Below the pieces are notes generated by a model. That model was given only the letters and a program-made list of their open reading frames with translations. It had not been told where the DNA came from and did no database searches. Positions 1 to 6,182 of a DNA stretch of 8,283 bases are shown here, in pieces. This DNA is from an uncultured Lachnospiraceae bacterium (GTDB lineage: Bacteria > Bacillota > Clostridia > Lachnospirales > Lachnospiraceae). The position numbers and the translations under genes are program-made. Within the stretch, counting starts at the first letter, position 1, and every line of letters begins with the position of its first letter. The stretch spans positions 1 to 8,283 of the forward strand of contig CALGGH010000045.1 of the NCBI GenBank assembly GCA_937916415.1. The letters run 5' to 3'.

Positions 1-2
1 CC

Positions 3-2327
3 GTGGCCTTGTTTGCCCTGAATCCGGACTCCTTCGAGTATGCGGTGATTGAGGTCAACCCCCGCGTCAGCCGCTCCTCGGCCCTGGCCAGCAAGGCCAC
101 GGGCTACCCCATCGCCAAGATGACGGCCCGCATCGCCCTGGGCTATACCCTGGATGAGATGCGCAACGACATCACCTGGAAGACCAGCGCTTTTTTTGAG
201 CCTGCCCTGGACTATGTGGTGGTGAAGGTGCCCAAATGGCCCTTTGACAAGTTTCAGGGGACATCCCACCGCCTGGGCACCCAGATGAAGGCCACCGGGG
301 AGGTCATGGCCATCGGCCAGCGCTTCGAGGAAGCCCTCATGAAGGCGATCCGCGGAGCCGAAATCTCCCTCGATACCCTGAACGCCCCGCCCCTGACGGA
401 GGAACCCGTCCGCGCGCGGCTGACCCGGCAGGATGACCGGCGGCTGTTTACCGTCTTTGAAGCGTTCAAGCAGGGCCTGACCGTGGATGAAATTTTTGAC
501 ATCACAAAAATTGACCGTTTCTTCCTCTTCCGCCTCCGGGCGATGGCGGAGCTGGAGATGAGGTCGGAACAAAACGGCCTGCAGCCGAGGGACTACGCCC
601 TGTTCAAGCGCATGGGCTATCCGGATGCCGCCATCATGCGCATCTCCGGGGCTAAAGAAGTGCCCGGCTGGCCCATGAGCTATAAAATGGTAGATACCTG
701 CGGCGCGGAGTTCGCCGCGGAAACGCCGTATTTCTATTCCTGCACCGATGCCGCCTGTGAATCGCGCAGCCTGAAACGTACCGGCCGCCCGGTGGTCATC
801 GTGCTGGGCTCCGGTCCCATTCGCATCGGTCAGGGAATCGAATTTGACTATTCCTCCGTCCACTGTGTCTGGACCCTGCGGCGCATCGGCTATGACGTCG
901 TTATCATCAACAATAATCCGGAAACCGTTTCCACGGACTATGACACCGCGGACCGGCTGTATTTTGAACCGCTGACGGTCGAGGACGTCATGAACGTGGT
1001 CAATCTCGAGAAGCCCATCGGCGTGATAGCGACGCTGGGAGGACAGACGGCCGTGAACCTGGCAGGGCCCCTGACGGAGAGAGGCGTGCGGATCATAGGC
1101 ACTGACCGGGATGCGATCTACAAGGCTGAGGACAGGGATGCCTTTGAAAAAGTGATAATGGAGCTGGACGTTCCTCACCCTGCCGGCGTGGCCGTGACCA
1201 ACGTGGCGGACGGAATGGATGCCGCGGATGCCATCGGATATCCCGTATTGGTACGTCCCAGCTTCGTGCTCGGAGGACGGGCGATGGAGATAGTCGCCAA
1301 TGGGGAAATGCTCGGAACCTATCTCAAGACCGCCGTGGAAGTTGACGTTGACAAGCCGGTTCTCGTGGATAAATATATAGTAGGGAAGGAAGTCGAAGTG
1401 GATGCCATATGCGACGGACATGACGTATTCCTCCCCGGGATAATGGAACTCGTTGAGCGTACCGGAGTGCATTCGGGAGATTCCACCAGCGTGTATCCGC
1501 CATTTTCAATATCGGACAGGGTCAGGCAGCTGATCACCGAATATACCGGGCGGCTTGGGCTCGGCATAGGCATCAGGGGTCTTTTTAACATCCAGTTCAT
1601 AGTCGATGAGGACGAGAGCGTATACGTCATCGAGGTCAATCCCAGGGCCTCCAGGAGCGTGCCTTTTTTGTCCAAGTCCACCGGACTGTCGCTCGTGGGC
1701 ATCGCGACCAGGGTTATGCTTGGCATCAGCCTGCGCGAACAGGGCATTACCGACATGACTCCCGTGGAAAAGAAATACTGGTTCGTGAAGGCTCCGGCCT
1801 TTTCGTTCGCGAAGCTGAACGGCATGGACGCATATCTCTCTCCGGAGATGAAGTCAACGGGCGAGGCGATAGGCTATGACGGCAAGCTCAACAGGGCATT
1901 TTATAAGGCACTGCAGGCTGCGGGCATCAAAATGAAGGACTATGGCACCGTCGTGGTCACGCTGGCGGATGAGGACAAGGAGGAGGCGCTGCCCCTGGTC
2001 AGGAGGTTCTACGAGCTGGGCTTTAACATAGAAGCCACCGTGGGAACTGCCAATTTTCTCAAGAGCCATGGCATACGCACGCGCATGAGGGGCAAGCTGT
2101 CTGAGGGAAGCGAGGAGATCCTTGAATCCATCAGGGCCGGATACGTCAGCTACATCATCAATACCAGGGCGATACTTTCCGGCATACATTATGAGGACGG
2201 GGTTGCGATCAGGCAGTGCGCGGTCATGAACGGAGTGACGATGTTTACGTCCCTCGACACGGTCCGCATCCTGCTGGACGTGCTGGAGGAGGTTACGCCG
2301 TCGATCGCGGCGATCAACGTCATATAG
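3..2327 (+). CDS. carB: Carbamoyl phosphate synthase large subunit, 5'-truncated by window edge
   Basis: The large subunit of glutamine-dependent carbamoyl phosphate synthase makes carbamoyl phosphate from bicarbonate, ammonia (channelled from CarA) and two ATP, for pyrimidine and arginine synthesis in the cytoplasm. The visible 774 residues begin inside the first ATP-grasp half: VIEVNPRVSRSSALASKATG (15-34) matches the metal-binding strand near residue 300 of the E. coli enzyme. About 280 residues therefore lie left of the window, and the GTG at position 3 is not a start. The oligomerisation region follows (about 120-260), then the second ATP-grasp half (GSGPIRIGQGIEFDYSSVH; NPETVSTDYDTADRLYFEP; VIEVNPRASRSVPFLSK), and the MGS-like allosteric domain (about 640-774, with IINTR). 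The estimated full length of about 1055 fits the family. Codon choice changes near position 1020: no ATA among about 20 Ile codons before it, 16 among about 37 after. No carA is visible. The next gene starts 29 bases downstream. Confidence 0.96.
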   Translation: MALFALNPDSFEYAVIEVNPRVSRSSALASKATGYPIAKMTARIALGYTLDEMRNDITWKTSAFFEPALDYVVVKVPKWPFDKFQGTSHRLGTQMKATGEVMAIGQRFEEALMKAIRGAEISLDTLNAPPLTEEPVRARLTRQDDRRLFTVFEAFKQGLTVDEIFDITKIDRFFLFRLRAMAELEMRSEQNGLQPRDYALFKRMGYPDAAIMRISGAKEVPGWPMSYKMVDTCGAEFAAETPYFYSCTDAACESRSLKRTGRPVVIVLGSGPIRIGQGIEFDYSSVHCVWTLRRIGYDVVIINNNPETVSTDYDTADRLYFEPLTVEDVMNVVNLEKPIGVIATLGGQTAVNLAGPLTERGVRIIGTDRDAIYKAEDRDAFEKVIMELDVPHPAGVAVTNVADGMDAADAIGYPVLVRPSFVLGGRAMEIVANGEMLGTYLKTAVEVDVDKPVLVDKYIVGKEVEVDAICDGHDVFLPGIMELVERTGVHSGDSTSVYPPFSISDRVRQLITEYTGRLGLGIGIRGLFNIQFIVDEDESVYVIEVNPRASRSVPFLSKSTGLSLVGIATRVMLGISLREQGITDMTPVEKKYWFVKAPAFSFAKLNGMDAYLSPEMKSTGEAIGYDGKLNRAFYKALQAAGIKMKDYGTVVVTLADEDKEEALPLVRRFYELGFNIEATVGTANFLKSHGIRTRMRGKLSEGSEEILESIRAGYVSYIINTRAILSGIHYEDGVAIRQCAVMNGVTMFTSLDTVRILLDVLEEVTPSIAAINVI
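1000..1030 (+). other. Intragenic codon-usage breakpoint in carB (possible recombination or assembly junction)
   Basis: Upstream of about 1020, carB uses almost only CGN for Arg (about 24 of 26) and no ATA for Ile. Downstream, AGG/AGA make up about 15 of 25 Arg codons and ATA is frequent, beginning with the codon at 1026-1028. The downstream style matches the following genes. The switch lies just after the strongly conserved stretch encoding NPETVSTDYDTADRLYFEP, where homologous recombination or an assembly join would be easiest. The reading frame and protein homology stay intact across it. Counts were made by hand, so the edges are approximate. Confidence 0.6.
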
Positions 2328-2356
2328 GTCGTACGTGTTTCAATTAGGAGAAAGCA

Positions 2357-3529
2357 ATGAACTATTCACTTGAGGAGATCCTGCAATACGTGGAGGAAGA
2401 AGACGCCAAGTTCATCAGGCTGGCATTCCGTGACGTCTTCGGAGTGCAAAAAAACGTTTCGGTCATGCCGGATGAGCTTACCAAGGCCTTTGAGGACGGC
2501 ATTGCCATCAATGCGTCTGCCATAGCCGGTTTCACCAGTTCGGGATACGCCAACCTGCACCTCAAGCCGGACGCGTCCACGCTGAGCGTGCTGCCCTGGC
2601 GGCCTGACAGGGGCAGGGTGCTGAGGATGATATGTGACGTGCACGCGCCGGACGGAGAACCCTTTGAATGCGATACCAGGGCAATCCTTAAAAAGGCCGT
2701 GGACGAGGCAGGCAAAGACGGCATATCCTTCATGATCGGATCCGAATCCGAATTCTACCTGTTTAAAAAGGACGGGGACGGCAATCCCACCAGGATGCCC
2801 TATGACGAAGCCGGATATCTGGACATAGCCCCGCTGGACAGGGGTGAAAACATCAGGCGTGAGATAGTCCTGACCATAGAGGAAATGGGGCTTAAGCCTG
2901 AACGCTCGCATCATGAAAGGGGTCCCGGACAGAACGAGATCGACTTTCATTACGGAGAGCCTCTCGTGGCAGCGGATAATGCCATCACGTACAAAATGGT
3001 CGTGGATACCATTGCCGACAGGAACGGCCTGGTGGCAGACTTCTCTCCGATGCCGCTGAAGGACAGGCCCGGCAACGGCTGTCACGTCAACATTTATGCA
3101 CGGGATGAAGCGGGCAATGACGTGTGCAGGCACGCGGCAGCAGGCATCATCAGACGGATCCGTGACATCACGCTGTTCCTCAATCCTTCGGAGGATTCGT
3201 ATTCCCGTTTTGGAACCTGTACGGCGCCGAATCGCATCAGCTGGTCGTCTGACATGGATTCGGAACTCATATCGGTCACGACCTACCGTGGCATGGTCCG
3301 CACGGAACTCAGGTCTCCGGATGCACTCAGCAATCCCTATCTGGCATATGCTCTCATCATCCATGCCGGACTGGAAGGCATCAGACAGCAGATGGAGCTG
3401 CCTGACGAAAAGGATCCCAGGGGCGAGCTGCTGCCCCAGAGCAGGGCGGAGGCATGCCTGATCGCGTCAGAAAGCGATTTTGTAAAACGGATACTTCCGG
3501 CCGGCGTCCTGGAAGCTTACGTAAGGTGA
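2357..3529 (+). CDS. Glutamine synthetase family protein (short GlnA paralogue) with altered catalytic residues
   Basis: This 390-residue protein has the beta-Grasp N-terminal and catalytic domains of type I glutamine synthetase but is shorter than the usual 440-475. The metal and nucleotide site looks kept: SESEF (E130, E132), HHE (E187), GQNE (E194), GNGCH (H243) and RTELR (E317, R319). Other catalytic positions are changed: the FDGSS motif reads INASA, placing N52 where the ammonium-binding Asp50 of the E. coli enzyme sits; the flap Glu327 position is T289 (TCTAP for YEAP); and the NRSxxxRIP motif is replaced by MDSELISVT, losing both arginines. Normal glutamine synthesis is therefore doubtful; a regulatory or different ligase role is possible. 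The start is the ATG preceded by AGGAG at 2346-2350. It lies 29 bases after carB and 10 bases before an ANTAR regulator, a pairing I recall from Clostridia. The fold assignment is firm; loss of activity is inferred. Confidence 0.93.
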   Translation: MNYSLEEILQYVEEEDAKFIRLAFRDVFGVQKNVSVMPDELTKAFEDGIAINASAIAGFTSSGYANLHLKPDASTLSVLPWRPDRGRVLRMICDVHAPDGEPFECDTRAILKKAVDEAGKDGISFMIGSESEFYLFKKDGDGNPTRMPYDEAGYLDIAPLDRGENIRREIVLTIEEMGLKPERSHHERGPGQNEIDFHYGEPLVAADNAITYKMVVDTIADRNGLVADFSPMPLKDRPGNGCHVNIYARDEAGNDVCRHAAAGIIRRIRDITLFLNPSEDSYSRFGTCTAPNRISWSSDMDSELISVTTYRGMVRTELRSPDALSNPYLAYALIIHAGLEGIRQQMELPDEKDPRGELLPQSRAEACLIASESDFVKRILPAGVLEAYVR

Positions 3530-3539
3530 AACGTCACGC

Positions 3540-4139
3540 ATGATGATCAAGGATGACAGACAATACAATATTTTGATCGTATCATCATCCGACAAGTTCA
3601 ACGCGTTCATCACCAAGGCACTCATGAACAAAAGATATGCGGTGCCGGACGTCATCGAGAGCGCCTCGAGGGCACGCAGGCAGATGAATGAGAGGGATTA
3701 TGACTGCGTCATCATAAACACTCCGCTGGCAGACGAGTACGGAGTGGATTTCTGCATGGACGTGGGAGCCGCGCATAACGTAGGCATCATCCTGCTGACT
3801 ACGGCTGACACCTATGCGGGCGTGGCGGAAAAGAATGCCGACTTAGGCGTAATGACCATGGCCCGGCCTTTTACCAACAGGGCCGTCGACCAGGCCATAA
3901 GGCTGATCTGCGCGATACGTGACAAATACAGGCAGACTGAGGAAAAGGTCAAAAGCCTCGAGGACAAGATGGAGGAGATCCGGCAGACCAACAAGGCAGT
4001 GAACAGGGCCAAATGGCTCCTCATCGAAAAAGAGGGAATGAGCGAGGAAGAAGCTCACAGGCACATAGAAAAGCTGGCCATGGACTTAGGCTTTACCCGC
4101 AGGGAAGTTGCCGATGAGATAGTGGAGAAGCTTGGATGA
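3540..4139 (+). CDS. ANTAR-domain antitermination regulator with pseudo-receiver domain
   Basis: This 199-residue cytoplasmic regulator has a receiver-like domain (about 8-120), a charged coiled-coil linker (about 124-158) and a C-terminal ANTAR domain (about 140-197), whose helices include AKWLLIEKEGMSEEEAHRHI and LAMDLGFTRREVADEIV. ANTAR domains bind paired hexaloop RNA hairpins and stop premature termination, often of nitrogen genes, as in NasT. The receiver lacks the phosphorylation machinery: the acidic pair after strand 1 is S15/S16 (ILIVSSSD), the phospho-acceptor position is N60 (VIINTPL) and the conserved Lys is R109 (ARPF). It is therefore probably controlled by a partner or ligand rather than by phosphorylation. 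The start is the first of two adjacent ATGs; AAGG at 3523-3526, overlapping the end of the preceding gene, is a distant ribosome site and suggests coupled translation. I found no convincing two-hairpin ANTAR target in this window. Confidence 0.92.
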   Translation: MMIKDDRQYNILIVSSSDKFNAFITKALMNKRYAVPDVIESASRARRQMNERDYDCVIINTPLADEYGVDFCMDVGAAHNVGIILLTTADTYAGVAEKNADLGVMTMARPFTNRAVDQAIRLICAIRDKYRQTEEKVKSLEDKMEEIRQTNKAVNRAKWLLIEKEGMSEEEAHRHIEKLAMDLGFTRREVADEIVEKLG

Positions 4140-4161
4140 AAAGACACCGAGAGGAATGTAA

Positions 4162-5208
4162 ATGAACGGATTTGAGTTTGAAATAGTTAACGTCATCATA
4201 GGGATCGTCAGCCTGGGCATCCTGATCTTCACGTGGATCCAAAACAGGCAGTCCAACATGCTGAGGGATTATGAGGGCAGGCTGTTTAATGCGCTCTGTC
4301 TGCTGGCTGCGTGCGAGTCCGTGGCCACGATGTTTCTGACCTATTTGGAGGACGTTGACAACAAGGTTCTGCTGGCCATCGACGCATTCTTCCAGATGAC
4401 GGACGGCGTGCTGTGCACGGTTCTGGTCCTGCAGTGGCTCATTTTCCTTGATTACGTGCTTTATCACAGCAGGGATCACATCCGCAGGACGTACCGCCGG
4501 GCGTACGTACCCATCGTCATCTGCGTCGTCATAGAGTTCCTGTGGTCACTCTTTAACGTAGTTGCTCCTAAGGGCATGAGCGGGAATGACGCCGTTTGGA
4601 CGATGCCCTTTTCTCTGATCGGACTCTTTATAGAGCTGTATTATCTGACGGCTTCTTTCAGACTTGTTCGAATTTACCACAAAAACAACGTACAGCCGGC
4701 CTTTTTGAAGGTCAATCTTTTCGTATGGCCATTTGTGGCCGGATACCTGCTTTTGTTTTTTACGGGATATGAATTCCGCATTCTCGGGGTGACGGTGGGC
4801 ATATTGATCACCTGGTTCAGGCTGAAAAAGCGGGGGAGATTCCTGGATGAAGCCACGGGCTTCTACAAGCCCGGGTACCTGCCGTATGCGGAGGCCGGGC
4901 AGAAGGGCAGGGGCATGGAGGAATGGAGCGTCATGGTGTTCGAGACTGACGGTGATGCGGGCGTACTGGCGGAAGTGCTGAAGGCATTCCGGCCTGAGAA
5001 CAGCGCACTCATGAGGTCAGGATCGGGGCAGTTCCTGCTGGCGGGGAGCGTCAGGGAACCGTCGGAGCTCCGGTTTATCATGGACAGCGTCAGGGACGCC
5101 GTCGCTGAGGAGGAACCCGGCATAGAAGTCAGAACCTCCTGGACGGAAAGAAACGCAGGCGAATCTGCCGAAAATTATCTCCGCAGGATCGGCGTCGCTT
5201 TGGACTGA
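4162..5208 (+). CDS. Seven-helix membrane protein with degenerate, shortened GGDEF-like domain
   Basis: The first 220 of 348 residues hold about seven hydrophobic helices (roughly 8-27, 41-62, 76-100, 115-135, 147-170, 184-201, 204-220), an arrangement seen in membrane sensor domains attached to diguanylate cyclases. After the basic stretch LKKRGRF, DEATGFYKPGYL (229-240) matches the DxLTGLYNRRYL start of GGDEF domains. The rest is compressed: the segment normally bearing the metal-binding DxDxFKxIND is reduced to MVFETDGDAG, and the signature loop reads RSGSGQF (285-291), giving GSGQF in place of GGDEF. The end (ENYLRRIGVALD) resembles the usual close of the domain. Diguanylate cyclase activity is very unlikely; a ligand- or protein-binding role is possible. 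The ATG has AGAGGA six bases upstream (4150-4155). It lies 22 bases after the ANTAR gene and 29 before the next, so co-transcription is likely. The GGDEF relationship is inferred from short motifs. Confidence 0.8.
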   Translation: MNGFEFEIVNVIIGIVSLGILIFTWIQNRQSNMLRDYEGRLFNALCLLAACESVATMFLTYLEDVDNKVLLAIDAFFQMTDGVLCTVLVLQWLIFLDYVLYHSRDHIRRTYRRAYVPIVICVVIEFLWSLFNVVAPKGMSGNDAVWTMPFSLIGLFIELYYLTASFRLVRIYHKNNVQPAFLKVNLFVWPFVAGYLLLFFTGYEFRILGVTVGILITWFRLKKRGRFLDEATGFYKPGYLPYAEAGQKGRGMEEWSVMVFETDGDAGVLAEVLKAFRPENSALMRSGSGQFLLAGSVREPSELRFIMDSVRDAVAEEEPGIEVRTSWTERNAGESAENYLRRIGVALD

Positions 5209-5237
5209 TCACGATTTGACCCAAAAGGAATGAACAG

Positions 5238-6074
5238 ATGGGAATAACGCTATTATCAAGTGAAAACATTGAAGGCTATGCGGAATTGCTGACGCCGGAC
5301 GTGGCTGAGAACCTGACACGCGAGCATTATCGCGGGATCGTTCTTAATACGGGGAATGGAATGGGAGCCATGGTCTGGGAATTGCTGAATGCGGAGTCCG
5401 ATAAGCCGACCGAATCCATCATCCGGTACGTTACGGCGTCAGATGAGGAGGCAATGGAGGACCTGCTGGACAGCTATTCGGATCATATAGAGACTGATCA
5501 GGTAACCCGCAGCAGCTTTGAACTGGATAACGCATCCGACGTGGTTCGTAACGGACTGGCTGAAGCCGGATTCAAATGCTCCGATGCCGAGGGCAGCGTG
5601 CTGTACGTAACCCTGAATGACCTCATTAAGATCAGGGCATTCGGTAAGCGATCACCATCGTACGTTTCGGCGATAGGCGGCCTGAGAATGGTTCAGATGC
5701 GTCAGGGCATAGCCAACAGCATTTATTATGGCAAAAAAGGCCTGCTGCAGGATATGGCACAGCTGTCACGGGATTGGTATGAACCCGACCTGTCCAGCTG
5801 CGTGATCACTGACGGCAAGGTTAACGGGCTGCTGCTCATTCATCGCAAGCCTTCCGGGATACTCGTTCCCTCGCTGCTTTATGCGGCGGAACCTGATGCC
5901 CGCAAGCATCTGCTGTTCATGCTCTGCTTTTCGGTATCTGCCGCGGGCCATGATTATTCCCCGGGAACGACGGTCGAGATTCACAGGCACAATGCGGAAA
6001 CCCGGGCGATCGCGGCAAACCTTTTTCCGGGGGCAAAGGGAGAAAAAGTGATCGTTGGAGAACGAAAGGAATGA
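5238..6074 (+). CDS. Uncharacterised protein, probably two degenerate GNAT-like domains
   Basis: I do not recognise this 278-residue soluble protein by name. It has no signal peptide or membrane helix. Its layout suggests two GNAT-like halves: about 1-127 (strands around GAMVWEL and SIIRYVTAS, then FELDNASDVVRNGLAEAGFK, like the closing helix and strand of acetyltransferases) and about 147-278 (CVITDGKVNGLLLIHR, a helix at PDARKHLLFMLCFSV, then TTVEIHRHNAETRAIAANLF). The acetyl-CoA-binding R/Q-x-x-G-x-G/A loop is not visible in either half; PDARKHLL occupies its place in the second. Activity is therefore uncertain. The start is the ATG with AAGGA at 5225-5229. It is the last gene before the terminator at 6084-6118 and lies 29 bases after the seven-helix gene, so it probably belongs to that operon. 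The GNAT call is a pattern-level guess; existence of the gene is well supported by codon use, ribosome site and position. Confidence 0.72.
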   Translation: MGITLLSSENIEGYAELLTPDVAENLTREHYRGIVLNTGNGMGAMVWELLNAESDKPTESIIRYVTASDEEAMEDLLDSYSDHIETDQVTRSSFELDNASDVVRNGLAEAGFKCSDAEGSVLYVTLNDLIKIRAFGKRSPSYVSAIGGLRMVQMRQGIANSIYYGKKGLLQDMAQLSRDWYEPDLSSCVITDGKVNGLLLIHRKPSGILVPSLLYAAEPDARKHLLFMLCFSVSAAGHDYSPGTTVEIHRHNAETRAIAANLFPGAKGEKVIVGERKE

Positions 6075-6083
6075 CGTGAAAGT

Positions 6084-6118
6084 CGGGTAGGGTAAAATTC
6101 CCTACTCGATTTCTTTTT
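6084..6118 (+). terminator. Intrinsic terminator closing the upstream operon
   Basis: A 9-pair stem, CGGGTAGGG (6084-6092) with CCCTACTCG (6100-6108), contains one G-T wobble and a 7-base loop (TAAAATT). It is followed by the T-rich stretch ATTTCTTTTTC. It starts ten bases after the stop codon at 6072-6074, as expected for a rho-independent terminator. It separates the four-gene cassette from glnA. It could also act as a regulated attenuator of read-through into glnA, but nothing in the sequence shows this. Confidence 0.8.
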
Positions 6119-6122
6119 CGTA

Positions 6123-6131
6123 TGATAGAAT
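6123..6131 (+). promoter_or_regulatory. Probable extended -10 promoter of glnA
   Basis: TGATAGAAT carries the extended -10 TG element one base before TAGAAT, a five-of-six match to TATAAT. No good -35 is visible at the normal spacing, because that region lies in the terminator hairpin; this suits an extended -10 promoter or one needing an activator. Transcription would begin near 6138, giving a leader of about 45 bases. The leader contains a short CCC-TTTTT-GGG hairpin (6149-6159) and the ribosome site. Confidence 0.5.
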
Positions 6132-6170
6132 AAAAGGAGCGCGTAACACCCTTTTTGGGCGGTAAATCTT

Positions 6171-6176
6171 AGGAGG
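6171..6176 (+). promoter_or_regulatory. Strong ribosome binding site of glnA
   Basis: AGGAGG, a perfect Shine-Dalgarno core, stands six bases before the ATG at 6183. It fixes the glnA start and is the strongest such site in the window, in keeping with high expression. Confidence 0.9.
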
Positions 6177-6182
6177 TATCAT

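Noticed and set aside
3..5. GTG as a start codon of the first gene
   Set aside because: Homology to CarB continues upstream of it by about 280 residues; it is an internal Val codon at the cut edge.
1319..1825. 168-codon minus-strand frame inside carB
   Set aside because: It is antisense to the conserved second ATP-grasp half and its translation is Ser/Thr/Pro-rich without motifs, as expected from a shadow frame.
2366..3364. 332-codon open frame on the minus strand inside the GS homologue gene
   Set aside because: It lies wholly within a gene with clear family motifs on the + strand, its protein has no recognisable domain, and it has no separate upstream region; it is a shadow frame.
6052..6065. 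Hairpin TCGTT-GGAG-AACGA just before the terminator, considered as the first hairpin of an ANTAR target
   Set aside because: The loop is four bases (or TGGAGA with a shorter stem) and lacks the A-first, G-fourth pattern; it also lies in coding sequence.
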